From contig JAKLLG010000002.1 of the NCBI GenBank assembly GCA_023150275.1, forward strand, positions 76,511-140,510: 64,000 bases of DNA, given 5' to 3'. Below the pieces are notes generated by a model that did not search any database, was not told the origin of the DNA, and was given only the letters and a program-made list of their open reading frames with translations. The position numbers and the translations under genes were made by a program. The DNA comes from Rhodocyclaceae bacterium. Its GTDB lineage: Bacteria > Pseudomonadota > Gammaproteobacteria > Burkholderiales > Rhodocyclaceae. Numbering within the stretch: the first letter of the stretch is position 1; each line of letters begins with the position of its first letter. This document shows positions 41,927 to 51,779 of this stretch, piece after piece.

Positions 41927-43102
41927 CTATATGGCAGAAAGAGCGGCATCGAGAATAGACAGTTCATTTTTCAAATCGAAATGATGATTCCCGATAAACA
42001 AGCCGTTCCGATCTACATCGTCGGCATTCACCAACTTTTCGTGAATTGAATAGTCGAACCACTTCAGCACTTCATTCTTGGCAAAATTGCCAGCAACAAT
42101 TGGTCGCGATTCTATTCCGGCCTTTGTCAATCGATGGACGAGTTTACTGCGCGACAGCGGGGCATCACCGTCAATGACGAGACCAAATCCGAACCAGCTA
42201 CTGCTTCCGATTTCCTGCTGTAGCCGGAGCCATGGATAGCGGGAAATAACGGCAGCGAATTCGACAGCGTTGTTGCGACGTGCAGCGAGCATTGCCGGCA
42301 GTTTCTTGAGTTGCGCGATTCCTATCGCCCCCGACAGTTCTAGTGGTCGAAGGTTGTATCCGGGCAGTACGAAGCGGAATGATTCGACGAATGCATCGTC
42401 GCTCTTCGTGCCGCAAACCAGATTGTGTTTCGGCAGGTTACGTGTCCAGCCGTGCGCTCGAAGCGCGAGCATGATGTGATGGAGTTCTTCGTCATCCGTC
42501 ACCACCATGCCGCCTTCCATGGTGGAAATATGATGGCTGAAGAACGCGCTGAACGTTCCCATCAGTCCATGTGTGCCTGCCTGGCGCGCACCGAATTCGG
42601 CGCCCATCGATTCGCAGTTGTCCTCTAAAAGTACGATGCCGCGATTGCCGATGATCTCAATGATTTTTCTGAAATTGTTTGGGTTTCCCAGCAAATTGAC
42701 CGCCATTATCGCTTTAGTCTTGTCTGAAACCGCAGTGGCAAGTTGATCCAGGTTGTAGTTGAGACTGTCGCGATCGATGTCGACAAACTTGAGATGCAGG
42801 CCGTACTGATAGAGCGGGAAATAGGTAGTGCTCCATGAAACGGCGGGCACGATGATTTCATCGCCGGGTTGCAGTGACGCTTCCTTGCGATAGCGCATTG
42901 CCGCGATCATCAGAAGGTTTGCCGATGACCCGGAATTGACCATGACGCAGTATTTTGCCCCGACATACTGCGCAAACCGTTTTTCAAATTCGGCAACCTT
43001 TGTTCCCATCGTGAACATTCCGGATGAAATGACTTCCTGCATTGCATCCAGTTCCTCGCGGTCCCAGGAGGATGTTGCCAAAGGATAGTTGATCATTGAC
43101 AT
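41927..43102 (-). CDS. colD: ColD-like GDP-4-keto-6-deoxymannose 3-dehydratase
   Basis: A 391-aa PLP (or PMP) enzyme of the DegT/DnrJ/EryC1 aminotransferase fold. The residue that should be the catalytic Lys is replaced by His190 in FSAFFSHHISTMEGG, the hallmark of ColD and related 3-dehydratases, which use the His for sugar C3 deoxygenation with PMP and glutamate. The cofactor Asp (LLEDNCESMGAE) and the length (ColD is about 388 aa) agree. It has none of the Cys pattern of the [2Fe-2S] dehydratase RfbH. With gmd and the Fcl/ColC-like gene directly upstream in the operon, it points to GDP-colitose formation. Start may be the ATG at 43102 or 43096. Confidence 0.82.
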   Translation of the reverse strand: MSMINYPLATSSWDREELDAMQEVISSGMFTMGTKVAEFEKRFAQYVGAKYCVMVNSGSSANLLMIAAMRYRKEASLQPGDEIIVPAVSWSTTYFPLYQYGLHLKFVDIDRDSLNYNLDQLATAVSDKTKAIMAVNLLGNPNNFRKIIEIIGNRGIVLLEDNCESMGAEFGARQAGTHGLMGTFSAFFSHHISTMEGGMVVTDDEELHHIMLALRAHGWTRNLPKHNLVCGTKSDDAFVESFRFVLPGYNLRPLELSGAIGIAQLKKLPAMLAARRNNAVEFAAVISRYPWLRLQQEIGSSSWFGFGLVIDGDAPLSRSKLVHRLTKAGIESRPIVAGNFAKNEVLKWFDYSIHEKLVNADDVDRNGLFIGNHHFDLKNELSILDAALSAI

Positions 43103-43174
43103 TGAGTTTGATTCGATAAGGCGGAGGATAGGTGGTATTCAGGTGACGCACTCCAGAGAATCATGGATGAGTCC

Positions 43175-44113
43175 TCAATTCATTTCCGATCGATAGTAGC
43201 TGTAGGTCGCTTCGAGTCCCTCACGTAGCGAAAATTTCGGGCGCCATCCCCAGCGCGACTGACGTTCTACGGATACTACCTTTCTGTACATGCCAACGGG
43301 TTTTGACAGGTCATGTGAGAACGATCCCGACCATCCGACAATGGCGGCGATTTCTGAGTAGTACTCATTGATGCTGAAGTCCTCTCCCAATCCGATATTA
43401 AGAATGTCGGGAAGTTGGTCAAAGGTGTCCAGGGCGTGCATGACTGCGTCTGCCAGATCCCCCGCATACATGAACTCTCTCCGGGCTTGGCCATCCCCCC
43501 ATATCTCTACGACTTTGTCGTTGTTCATTTTGGCGCAGTGAATCTTGTGAATGACTGCCGGAATCAGGTGAGAGTGCGCCGGATCAAACTTGTCATATCG
43601 TCCATAGAGATTGCAGGGCAGCATCGATTTGTATTCGTAACCCGGGTTTTCACGATGGATGTACTGACACAGTCGTTCCACCACGATTTTGGCGAGTGCA
43701 TAGCCTTCGTTGGTGGGCTCCAGTTCTCCGGTGAGGATCGATTCCTCACGCAAGGGATTGTGTGCCGCCCTCGGATACATGCATGAACTACCAAGATTAA
43801 GGAAGCGCCGAACTCCGGCCTCGCGTGCGGCCATGACGATGTTGCGGCCGAGGTCGATGTTGGTTACGAGAAACTCGACGGGCGCTGCGATGTTTGCCTG
43901 GATACCGCCTACCTTTCCCGCCGCGTGGACAACAAAATCAGGACGAATGTGGCGCACATAGTCGAGCGTTGTCTGATAGTCGCGCAAGTCGAGTTCTGCA
44001 CTTGATGGAGCAATGATTTTCCATTTGGCGGCAGCCGCATGTTCCAGAATGTTTTTTCCGACCAACCCGCGGCCGCCTGTCAGCAGAACGATGCCTTTTT
44101 TCTTGTCGGACAT
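43175..44113 (-). CDS. GDP-L-fucose / GDP-L-colitose synthase (Fcl/ColC family)
   Basis: A 312-aa SDR epimerase-reductase. It has the NAD(P) motif LLTGGRGLVGKNI, AAGKVGGIQANIAAP, the SSCMYPR segment and catalytic Tyr-x3-Lys in NEGYALAKIVVERL, all standard for GDP-fucose synthase. ColC, which makes GDP-colitose, belongs to the same family. The adjoining ColD-like gene makes either product plausible, or both. MSDKKKG at 44113 lies 1 nt after the gmd stop; the longer start at 44140 would sit in gmd. Confidence 0.88.
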   Translation of the reverse strand: MSDKKKGIVLLTGGRGLVGKNILEHAAAAKWKIIAPSSAELDLRDYQTTLDYVRHIRPDFVVHAAGKVGGIQANIAAPVEFLVTNIDLGRNIVMAAREAGVRRFLNLGSSCMYPRAAHNPLREESILTGELEPTNEGYALAKIVVERLCQYIHRENPGYEYKSMLPCNLYGRYDKFDPAHSHLIPAVIHKIHCAKMNNDKVVEIWGDGQARREFMYAGDLADAVMHALDTFDQLPDILNIGLGEDFSINEYYSEIAAIVGWSGSFSHDLSKPVGMYRKVVSVERQSRWGWRPKFSLREGLEATYSYYRSEMN

Positions 44114-44114
44114 G

Positions 44115-45200
44115 TTACTTGCGCAATGCCTTGTGGCCACTCTTGGCTACCTGCAGGTCGAACTCGGCTTCTCGCAGGTCGGCCGCAGCCATCTCGGCAA
44201 CCAATTCATTGAATGAGGTCTTTGATACCCAACCCAAACGCTCTCTGGCTTTTGTTGCGTCTCCGAGCAATGTTTCCACTTCGGTCGGCCGGAAGTAACG
44301 TGGGTCGACCGCGACGATGCACCGTCCGGATTCGTCGTATCCTTTTTCTTCGACCCCGCAGCCCTGCCACGATATCTTCATCCCGATCTCGGCCGCGGCG
44401 GCATTGACGAAATCGCGAACGCTGTACTGTTTTCCTGTTGCAATTACATAGTCTTCAGGCACTGGCTGCTGAAGCATGAGCCATTGCATTTCAACATAGT
44501 CGCGCGCGTGCCCCCAGTCGCGCTTGGCATCCATGTTGCCCAGGTAGAGGCAGTCTTGCAGCCCGAGCTTGATGTGGGCGAGCGCACGCGTAATTTTTCT
44601 CGTAACGAAGGTTTCCCCCCGTATAGGGGACTCGTGGTTGAAGAGGATACCGTTGCAGGCATAAATTCCGTAGGCTTCGCGATAGTTGACGGTTATCCAG
44701 TAAGCATAGAGCTTCGCAACGGCATACGGACTGCGTGGGTAGAAAGGCGTTGTTTCGCGCTGCGGAATCTCCTGAACCAGCCCGTAGAGTTCCGAAGTTG
44801 ACGCTTGATAGAAACGGGTTTTCTTTTCCAGCCCAAGGATCCGGATCGCCTCCAGCAGGCGCAAAGCGCCCAAAGCATCAGAATTTGCGGTGTACTCCGG
44901 TTCTTCAAAGCTGACCGCAACATGCGACTGGGCGGCGAGGTTGTAAATCTCGTCCGGCTGAACCTGCTGAATGATGCGCAGCAGGCTGCTGGAATCCGTC
45001 ATGTCCCCATGGTGGAGCACGAATTTTCCATCAGAGACGTGCGGATCCTGGAAAAGATGATCGATACGATCGGTATTGAATAGGGACGTCCGCCGTTTGA
45101 CTCCGTGCACGGCATATCCCTTGCCCAGAAGAAATTCGGAAAGGTAGGCGCCATCCTGGCCGGTGATGCCCGTAATCAGTGCGACTTTCGCCATTGACAT
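44115..45200 (-). CDS. gmd: GDP-mannose 4,6-dehydratase
   Basis: A 361-aa SDR enzyme that converts GDP-mannose to GDP-4-keto-6-deoxymannose, common precursor of GDP-fucose and GDP-colitose. Seen: [55 protein letters not shown], the active-site [14 protein letters not shown] and [20 protein letters not shown], and [20 protein letters not shown]. Length is standard. GGAG lies before both ATG options (45200, 45194). Confidence 0.96.
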   Translation of the reverse strand: MSMAKVALITGITGQDGAYLSEFLLGKGYAVHGVKRRTSLFNTDRIDHLFQDPHVSDGKFVLHHGDMTDSSSLLRIIQQVQPDEIYNLAAQSHVAVSFEEPEYTANSDALGALRLLEAIRILGLEKKTRFYQASTSELYGLVQEIPQRETTPFYPRSPYAVAKLYAYWITVNYREAYGIYACNGILFNHESPIRGETFVTRKITRALAHIKLGLQDCLYLGNMDAKRDWGHARDYVEMQWLMLQQPVPEDYVIATGKQYSVRDFVNAAAAEIGMKISWQGCGVEEKGYDESGRCIVAVDPRYFRPTEVETLLGDATKARERLGWVSKTSFNELVAEMAAADLREAEFDLQVAKSGHKALRK

Positions 45201-45251
45201 AGCTCCATTTTGTTTTCCGAGAAGCCTTCGAGCAATACGAGGCTGGCTTCC

Positions 45252-46463
45252 CTAACGCGGTCTCTCGCCGCATAGGTGGTGGGCGAGGGCAGATTGCAGG
45301 ATTCCTTCATATTTTGACAGCCAGCCTTCAATATCGCCAAAGGGAATTGCCGAACGGCAGGTGTTTGCCTGAAGCCGGTGAAAAAGGTTTGGCTCGTCGA
45401 TCAGTTTCCGGATGCAGGCGACGAGCGCGCCGGGAGACTCCGGATCGAAAAGAATGCCATTGTGGCCGTCTTCGATTACTTCCGGGAGGCCGCCGCGGCG
45501 GGCCGCGATCACAGGTACTCCTGCGAGGCAGGATTCTGCCGCTACCAGGGAAAATGCTTCTGCGCAGAGCGAGGGAACGATCAGTACGTCGATCAGCTGG
45601 AAAAAACGTTCTGGCCGGGATTGTCCGATGAACTCGATGGGCGCCGTGCCTGAAATATACCGAAGATGGTCGGTGTATTGAGGCGTGCCACTTCCGGCTA
45701 TCACAAGGGAAATGCCGTCACCGGAGAAGCTTTGGAACGCTTGAATCAACTGTTCCACCCCTTTGTGGGGCACCAAGGCGCCCAAGTAGCCGAAAATTCG
45801 GGCGCTGCCGGTTTGTGCCTTTGCCAAAGCGGTCATTTCCCGTGCGTTGTGGATGACTGCCTTGGGTACCCCGGGGAACATTCCCAGGCCGGTTACTTTT
45901 TCCAGGATGAATCGGCTTACTCCGACCACCGCGGAAGCGGATTCGGTCAGTCGTTGATGGGGAAAGCGTACCAGTCGGCATGGCAAACAGGGAGTCGCAC
46001 AGTTCCGGCCGCGGCGATAGCAGATGCTGAAGGGGCAAAGAAAGTAATGATCATGAAGAACCTGGACCAGTGGTGCTCCGCACCGCCGTGCCGCCTCATA
46101 GATTGCGGCCGAGAACCCCGCCAGATTATGGACGCAGATGATATCTGGGGCGGTTTCACGGATGAGTTTCTCAAGCTTTCGGCCCATAACGGCGTTGTAG
46201 ACGTCCGCAACGTGCCAAAAGATTTTTACCGCCGGGTGTTTTGATGGGGCGTCAAGATTTCCATAGAGATTAACGAGGGGGATGCGGATGATCTGGAGGC
46301 CTTCTCTTTCAACGATCTCCATCTTTCCGCCAGGTTCCGCCAGCGTGACGACTACAACCTGATGCCCTCGCCCAGCCAGTCCCAGAGACATTCTCTCGGC
46401 AACAGCTTCCGCGCCGCCAACACCGTGGGGTGGGAAAAGCGAGGCGATGACAAGGATTTTCAT
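45252..46463 (-). CDS. GT4 glycosyltransferase
   Basis: A 403-aa GT-B glycosyltransferase with N-terminal MKILVIASLFPPHGVGGAE and the retaining GT4 motif in PSLCAEAFSLVAAESCLAGVPV. A cysteine-rich stretch (CPFSICYRRGRNCATPCLPC, about 160-180) is typical of some group 1 enzymes. The ATG at 46463 lies 5 nt after the preceding stop. It overlaps nothing and is followed by gmd. Donor and acceptor unknown. Confidence 0.87.
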   Translation of the reverse strand: MKILVIASLFPPHGVGGAEAVAERMSLGLAGRGHQVVVVTLAEPGGKMEIVEREGLQIIRIPLVNLYGNLDAPSKHPAVKIFWHVADVYNAVMGRKLEKLIRETAPDIICVHNLAGFSAAIYEAARRCGAPLVQVLHDHYFLCPFSICYRRGRNCATPCLPCRLVRFPHQRLTESASAVVGVSRFILEKVTGLGMFPGVPKAVIHNAREMTALAKAQTGSARIFGYLGALVPHKGVEQLIQAFQSFSGDGISLVIAGSGTPQYTDHLRYISGTAPIEFIGQSRPERFFQLIDVLIVPSLCAEAFSLVAAESCLAGVPVIAARRGGLPEVIEDGHNGILFDPESPGALVACIRKLIDEPNLFHRLQANTCRSAIPFGDIEGWLSKYEGILQSALAHHLCGERPR

Positions 46464-46468
46464 TTCTG

Positions 46469-47542
46469 TCAGAAGCCCTTGTAGCGAACTTTGAGAACAT
46501 TGAACAGCGGACTGTCCACCTTGATCTTGAGGGCGCCGGCCAGCCAAAGGGCTGTCTGAATTTTCACTGAGGGAGGGTGGCCTGACTTCCGGCAGATATT
46601 CCGCCATCGGGCGGCAACTCGTGAGTGGACACCTGCTGCCCGGAAATACAAGCGTGCCAGATGGTCGGCAACGACCTCTCTTGCCTCTCCGCTGGTTTTT
46701 TCTATCAGTGTTTCGGCCGCCTGGTCTGCGGAATCCATGTCTACCCCTTGGACATCCCTGCCTCTCAAACCGATCAGTTGCTCAAGGATGCCTGGTTCGA
46801 TTTGCCATTGGCTGGAAAATTCGGCGGCGACGCGGTTGAGGATTACTTGTGCTGTCGCGTTCTGTCTGTCGTGGTCTGCCGTAGAGATTTGTCTTTCGTG
46901 TTGCCTGTAATGGAGCAGGACTTCGGGAACGTTGGCCATTCTGCATTGACTGGCCTGTGCCCGTACCCACAAGTCGAAGTCTTCGACTTTTTCCCAATCC
47001 TTGTCGTACTTCAGCGTGCGCGCAATCTCGGTGCGCATCATTACGGTCGGGTGGGCGAACGGCGATGCAAAAAGCATTCCGACCTTGATGGCCGCGTCGG
47101 TCTGCGGATATTTCATGGTGCGCCGGTCGGATCTGCCAAACGGCTGGACCCAACTGCCGCATATGTCTGCGCCAGAATCTTGTAGCCATTCCAACTGCCG
47201 CTGAAAACGATGCGGCAGCGAAATGTCGTCCTGGTCCATGCGGGCGATCCATTCCCCTCGCGCCAGATCAATACCCTCGTTCAGAGAATCAACCAGCCCT
47301 CTGTTTTCGCGCGAGATGAGTTTAACCCGGTCATCTCGCCGCCTGATTCGATCCAATACTGTCTTTGACTGATCTGTGGAGCCGTCGTCGATCGCAATCA
47401 ATTCAATGTCAGGGATCGACTGCGAAAGGATGGACTGCGCTGCTTCTTCCAGAAATCTTCCGGCGTTGAATACCGGCATCACTACTGAAATGAGGGGGCG
47501 CTTGAACAAAAATGCCTTTTGATCGGAGTCCGACGAGGTCAT
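46469..47542 (-). CDS. GT2 glycosyltransferase
   Basis: A 357-aa GT-A inverting glycosyltransferase: ISVVMPVFNAGRFLEEA, AIDDGSTDQS and the metal-binding WIARMDQDDIS, near the N-terminus. The ATG at 47542 forms an ATGA overlap with the GT11 stop; an ATG 12 nt earlier (47554) is possible. It is similar in layout to the GT2 at 50699 in the same operon. Substrate unknown. Confidence 0.87.
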   Translation of the reverse strand: MTSSDSDQKAFLFKRPLISVVMPVFNAGRFLEEAAQSILSQSIPDIELIAIDDGSTDQSKTVLDRIRRRDDRVKLISRENRGLVDSLNEGIDLARGEWIARMDQDDISLPHRFQRQLEWLQDSGADICGSWVQPFGRSDRRTMKYPQTDAAIKVGMLFASPFAHPTVMMRTEIARTLKYDKDWEKVEDFDLWVRAQASQCRMANVPEVLLHYRQHERQISTADHDRQNATAQVILNRVAAEFSSQWQIEPGILEQLIGLRGRDVQGVDMDSADQAAETLIEKTSGEAREVVADHLARLYFRAAGVHSRVAARWRNICRKSGHPPSVKIQTALWLAGALKIKVDSPLFNVLKVRYKGF

Positions 47543-48423
47543 AAGGTAACCCATGCCGATGGCAGCAAGTCAGGGGTGTGTGTGTTGTTGGCGAACCATC
47601 GCGCGGGTGCTACGACCAGCTTGTCTGAATTCCCATTCAGCCATGCTCCCCACCAACTGAAGGAACTGTTAGCGATGATGTTGTGTTTGCAGCGGCTCAT
47701 CAACTGCATGTCAATATAGCTGTCGGTCCCTTTGTTGTATTCAACATAGCAGCATGGGTGTCTTATCTTAAGGTGCGATCGTACCCACTCCATGTCGTCG
47801 GAAAAAACATAGAAACGCGGAGAAGGGATCCGATCTGACACATATTTGATCGCGGACTCGTAATACTCGGTCGAACATACACCGTGGGTGGCAAAAAATT
47901 GTGGGTTCGAAACGTAATCGCCCCGCCGGATATGCAAGCTTACGGAGTTCGTTTCGGAAATTCGCTTCTCCAGTGTCAGATTGTGGTCGGCCAGCGGCCT
48001 GCGGAAGCTGAAATCGCTGCGGATGATGTCGGCAAAATCGTGGAAGTAGTGCTCTGACTGCCAGTATCCCGTCAGGTAGGAAGGTGGTGACAGCTTGCGA
48101 AACCCTGGCCAATAGTCGAAGTAGGGTTCGATAACCAGATGACGAGTTCGCAATCCTGCCAGCAACGGTTGTCTGAATAGGCGCTGAGTAGTTGGTGAAG
48201 ATTGCCAGCCGAGCACGGAACGAAGATGCGCTTTGTCCGCTAGTCTGACGGGGCAGTCGAAAATCGTCAGCAACTCAAATCCCTGGTGCTGGGGGGTGGC
48301 AATGAGGTCCCTTATGTCAACGAGAAATTCGGCCCCGTGAGTCGTGGCCAGCGCGCGTCCCGCCGCATACTGGAACATCTGGTTGCCAAGACCACCGAGA
48401 AGGCGACTAATGACCAAGCGCAT
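47539..48423 (-). CDS. GT11 alpha-1,2-fucosyl/colitosyltransferase
   Basis: A 294-aa GT11 enzyme. Donor-binding HIRRGDYV, the N-terminal GGLGNQMFQYAAGRAL and the C-terminal NSSFSWWGAWLN are the three family motifs. GT11 members move fucose from GDP-fucose to galactose; the E. coli O55 colitosyltransferase, as I recall, is in the same family. With gmd, Fcl/ColC and ColD in this operon, either fucose or colitose may be the donor sugar. The ATG at 48423 (MRLVISRLLGG) overlaps the upstream GT4 gene by 17 nt. Confidence 0.92.
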   Translation of the reverse strand: MRLVISRLLGGLGNQMFQYAAGRALATTHGAEFLVDIRDLIATPQHQGFELLTIFDCPVRLADKAHLRSVLGWQSSPTTQRLFRQPLLAGLRTRHLVIEPYFDYWPGFRKLSPPSYLTGYWQSEHYFHDFADIIRSDFSFRRPLADHNLTLEKRISETNSVSLHIRRGDYVSNPQFFATHGVCSTEYYESAIKYVSDRIPSPRFYVFSDDMEWVRSHLKIRHPCCYVEYNKGTDSYIDMQLMSRCKHNIIANSSFSWWGAWLNGNSDKLVVAPARWFANNTHTPDLLPSAWVTL

Positions 48424-49735
48424 TCTCCTGATGTGCCGGGTTAGGGACGACGGGGGGGAAGCATCTGTAACAGAGGCGTTCATACTCCCTAGCGATCAGA
48501 TTCCAGTTGTAGCGCTGCCGACTGGCTTCATGACCGTTTTTCCCGAGGCGGATCAATCGCTCGCTGTCGTTGGCAAGTTCCTCCATTCGGCGGGCAAGTT
48601 CCGCAGGATCGACTCGCGTGTATCCGCATTCATCGACCTTTGCCGTGCAGACATCCCCGCCCTTTGTCCATTTGGCGATTTCCTCAGCATTGCCTACCGG
48701 TACAGTCAAGAATGGCAATCCCGCAGCGCAGGCCTCATACAAGACCAAGGGGGAGTATTCGATATTGGATGCGAATACAAATAGATCTGAATTCAAATAG
48801 GCCTGAATCAAACGGCCTCTGGGAAGATTGGTGATGATGACTTTCTTCTTCTCGCCCTGCTCGCTATTGATTTTGTCAGCCCAAGTATTTACTAATCCGG
48901 AAACACCATCGCGGCGGTTGCGCCAATTGAAGAGAAAATTCACGCCCCGACGCATCGAATCGGCTGCGCCCGCTCTTCGAAGCAGGGCGAGCATATGTTT
49001 ACCGACGCATATTGGTTGATGGCTGTTTTCTGGCATGTTGCCATTCAGGATCAGAACGGCGCTGCGCTGTCCAAAATCGGCTTCAGCAAAGCCCTGTACT
49101 AGTTCCAGATGCCCTTTCAGCCCCGTCATCGTTCCGACGGTCAGCATCATGAACGCATCGGAACTGATCGATAATGACTGGCGGAAATTTGAATCCTTGG
49201 GAACTGAAAACTCGCCGACATCTGCGCCATTTGGGATAAACGTGCCCTTGTCCAGGCCCCGAGCCGCGCCGAAATTAACGTCTCGATAGCTCTCTGCATG
49301 GTAGACAATCCCGCTCATTTTTCTGATGGTGATCGGTAATTCATTGAAATACGATCGGTAGGCCGCATCGAAGAGGTTCGAATAGCCGCAAGGTACAAAT
49401 ATCTTTCGGGCACGGATTCTTTCCATTACCGGCCAGGCTGCGTCGAAAGTCCATTGTTGGGCAGCATAGAAAATGACGATGTCGAAATCGCTCGACACCA
49501 GAAATTGACGGTAGCGATCAGCTTCCCCGTGAAGGCCGTACACAAGATTCCCGGAAATATCGAACTCGACGAGACTGACCCCGTTGTGCTCGGTAAACCT
49601 TCTGGTAGGCATGCGGGTTGTCGCTACGCTGACCGCGTGGCCAAAGGCCTGAAGTCTTTCGGCAATTTGCCTGACGACTTCCTGAGCGCCACCGACGCTC
49701 GGATAATAGAATTCAACGCAGAAAAGTATTTTCAC
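48407..49735 (-). CDS. GT4 glycosyltransferase
   Basis: A 442-aa GT-B glycosyltransferase: MKILFCVEFYYPSVGGAQEVV at the start and, in the donor domain, MLTVGTMTGLKGHLELVQGF and a degenerate E-x7-E region NIEYSPLVLYEACAAGLPF. An inserted segment (about 250-300) makes it longer than its neighbours. It overlaps the epimerase stop by 23 nt and the GT11 start by 17 nt, so the three are tightly coupled. Confidence 0.86.
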   Translation of the reverse strand: MKILFCVEFYYPSVGGAQEVVRQIAERLQAFGHAVSVATTRMPTRRFTEHNGVSLVEFDISGNLVYGLHGEADRYRQFLVSSDFDIVIFYAAQQWTFDAAWPVMERIRARKIFVPCGYSNLFDAAYRSYFNELPITIRKMSGIVYHAESYRDVNFGAARGLDKGTFIPNGADVGEFSVPKDSNFRQSLSISSDAFMMLTVGTMTGLKGHLELVQGFAEADFGQRSAVLILNGNMPENSHQPICVGKHMLALLRRAGAADSMRRGVNFLFNWRNRRDGVSGLVNTWADKINSEQGEKKKVIITNLPRGRLIQAYLNSDLFVFASNIEYSPLVLYEACAAGLPFLTVPVGNAEEIAKWTKGGDVCTAKVDECGYTRVDPAELARRMEELANDSERLIRLGKNGHEASRQRYNWNLIAREYERLCYRCFPPVVPNPAHQENALGH

Positions 49736-50699
49736 GGGACAGATTCGTCGTTAGTGCCCACTGCCAGGTAAGACGAATGCCTTCCTCGAAGGTTGTTCGC
49801 GGAAGCCAGCCCGAAACGGAAGTCAGGCGGGCTGAGCTCAGTACATTGGCGGGGACGTCAAAAGCTCTTTCCGGTAGGACCTGCGTCCTTACCGAGTAGC
49901 CCGAGGGGCGCGCTACCGAATCGAGCAAATCGAGGACCTCGCGGTTGTTGAGGCCGATGCCGGTCCCGATGTTATAGGTTTCGCCAACGATGCCGTGCTC
50001 CAGGGCAGCGTTGATCCCCTCGGCCAGGTCAGTGACGAAAATATAGTCACGCGTCGTTCCCTGTTGGCCAAACAGCCGGACTTCTTCGCCTTGCAAGGTC
50101 GCATGGATTGATGCTCCTACAAAGCCTTGGCTGAGCTTTCCAAGCTGATGGATTCCGTAGGCGTTGCTGGGGCGGACGATAATGGCGGGCAGGCCCTCAA
50201 GGCAGCGATACATCTGAGCATACTTTTCCAGCGCCAATTTCGTTATGCCATAGGGGGAAATCGGGTTGGTGGGATGGCTTTCGCTAATCGGCAGGTTATT
50301 GGCCTTCCCGTAGACGGTGCCTCCCGACGAAACGAGAATAAAGCGACGCAAGTTGCTACGGGCCGATTCGCGTAAGAGCGCTACCGAGGTGGGGAGGTTG
50401 GACAACACGTCCAGAACCGGGTCGTCAAAACTGGTCTTCGGAACGGTTGCATAGGCCAGGTCAATGACTTCGTCACATTGATCAAGCAAACCGCGAAGAA
50501 CCCCTGCGTCGTTGATATCTCCGTTTACATAACGAGCCCCGGTGGCCAATGGAAACCGGGGGTGAGGCCGTCGGCCGGCAACAATTATGTTGCGGGAGCC
50601 TCTCGCCGCAAGCAGTGCGACCAGATGACTGCCAATGAAACCTCCGCCCCCTACAATGAGCGTAGTGCAGCGGCCGGTATTGCACCGTGGTCTTGCCAT
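49713..50699 (-). CDS. NAD-dependent sugar epimerase/dehydratase
   Basis: A 328-aa extended SDR enzyme: GGGGFIGSHLVALLA, the SSGGTVYG segment, catalytic YGITKLALEKYAQMY and RPSNAYG. This matches UDP-glucose 4-epimerase-like nucleotide-sugar enzymes; the true substrate is open. The ATG at 50699 overlaps the upstream GT2 stop by one base (TAATG). Confidence 0.86.
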   Translation of the reverse strand: MARPRCNTGRCTTLIVGGGGFIGSHLVALLAARGSRNIIVAGRRPHPRFPLATGARYVNGDINDAGVLRGLLDQCDEVIDLAYATVPKTSFDDPVLDVLSNLPTSVALLRESARSNLRRFILVSSGGTVYGKANNLPISESHPTNPISPYGITKLALEKYAQMYRCLEGLPAIIVRPSNAYGIHQLGKLSQGFVGASIHATLQGEEVRLFGQQGTTRDYIFVTDLAEGINAALEHGIVGETYNIGTGIGLNNREVLDLLDSVARPSGYSVRTQVLPERAFDVPANVLSSARLTSVSGWLPRTTFEEGIRLTWQWALTTNLSRENTFLR

Positions 50700-51703
50700 T
50701 ATCGATCGCCTGGAATCAGTTTCTTGAGCCACCGTGCCGGCCCCAGCAGTGAAGACGGTATACGCATCCGGAGAAAGCAGTGGTCAATGTGTGCAGACAT
50801 CCGTAGGTAACTCGCGCGGAACTCCTCTGCCCAGGTCGAAGGCGCGCCACCGATGATCGTGGCCACCCTGTGCAACATTTGTTTTGCCTTTGCCTTTGTT
50901 AGGGTCGGCGGATTCCTGATTTTTCCCTTGGCATGATAAAGGTTGGCCAGACCCCAACAGTCTTGCTGTGAATACGAACCGAAGGGTTCCAGCAGGCGGA
51001 AAAGGTTTTCCGCTGAAATGCGAATGATGTTGCTTGTAAAGGGGCTGCCTCCCTCCCTCGACATGCTTCCTGGCAATTCTCGATAGATTGTCAGTATCTC
51101 CGGCAAGTTTGCGACCCGGTGCTTTCTGGCTATGCGCGACCAGAGTTCGTAATCCTCCGGTGGTTGACGTGATTTGTCCTCGCTGTAGCCGCCAAACTGT
51201 CGTAACACCTCCGTCCGGATCATCATCGACGAATGAACGAATGGATTGTCGAACATCAGTTCAAGTTGTAATGCGTCGTTGCCGGCTGGGTGACGGTGAT
51301 AGCGTTGTGTCGGAATATCCCCTTGATAAATCTGTGCCCACGTTCCAACCATGGCGATGTCCGGGTGGGCATCAAGAAAGGCCATTTGCTTCTCCAGTCG
51401 CCCGGGTAGAACGATGTCGTCCTGGTCCTGTCTCGCGACGTAGTCCCCTTTCGCTCGGCGGATTCCCTGGTTGAGGGTGGCCGCGAGGCCTCGGTTGGTA
51501 TGGCTGAGAATCACGATTGCCTTGTTGGTTTTCTGTGCGGCGATCCTGTTGGCGATTTCCCTTGAATTGTCCGGTGAGCCGTCGTCAAGAACAATGGTCT
51601 CCAAGCCCTCAACGTCTTGGTCGAGCAGCGAATACAAGGATTCGTGAAGAGTGCCTTCCCCGCGATAGACAGGAACAATTGCGCTGATCTTGACGGTATG
51701 CAT
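50699..51703 (-). CDS. GT2 glycosyltransferase
   Basis: A 334-aa GT-A glycosyltransferase with KISAIVPVYRGEGTLHES, VLDDGSPDNS and YVARQDQDDIVLPGR. It resembles the GT2 at 46469 and probably arose by duplication. A start at 51724 would add 7 residues; neither start has a strong ribosome site. It follows the ABC transporter after about 75 nt without a gene. Confidence 0.87.
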   Translation of the reverse strand: MHTVKISAIVPVYRGEGTLHESLYSLLDQDVEGLETIVLDDGSPDNSREIANRIAAQKTNKAIVILSHTNRGLAATLNQGIRRAKGDYVARQDQDDIVLPGRLEKQMAFLDAHPDIAMVGTWAQIYQGDIPTQRYHRHPAGNDALQLELMFDNPFVHSSMMIRTEVLRQFGGYSEDKSRQPPEDYELWSRIARKHRVANLPEILTIYRELPGSMSREGGSPFTSNIIRISAENLFRLLEPFGSYSQQDCWGLANLYHAKGKIRNPPTLTKAKAKQMLHRVATIIGGAPSTWAEEFRASYLRMSAHIDHCFLRMRIPSSLLGPARWLKKLIPGDR

Positions 51704-51779
51704 TGGATTCACCACAGGTTGCATTTCAGCTGTGCCATTTCTCTGTCAGCAATTGAAGTCATGTCTTGCAGAAAACCGT

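Noticed and set aside
41927..43102. GDP-perosamine synthase (PerA) or ArnB-type aminotransferase
   Set aside because: The catalytic Lys is absent; His190 takes its place, which fits a dehydratase rather than an aminotransferase.
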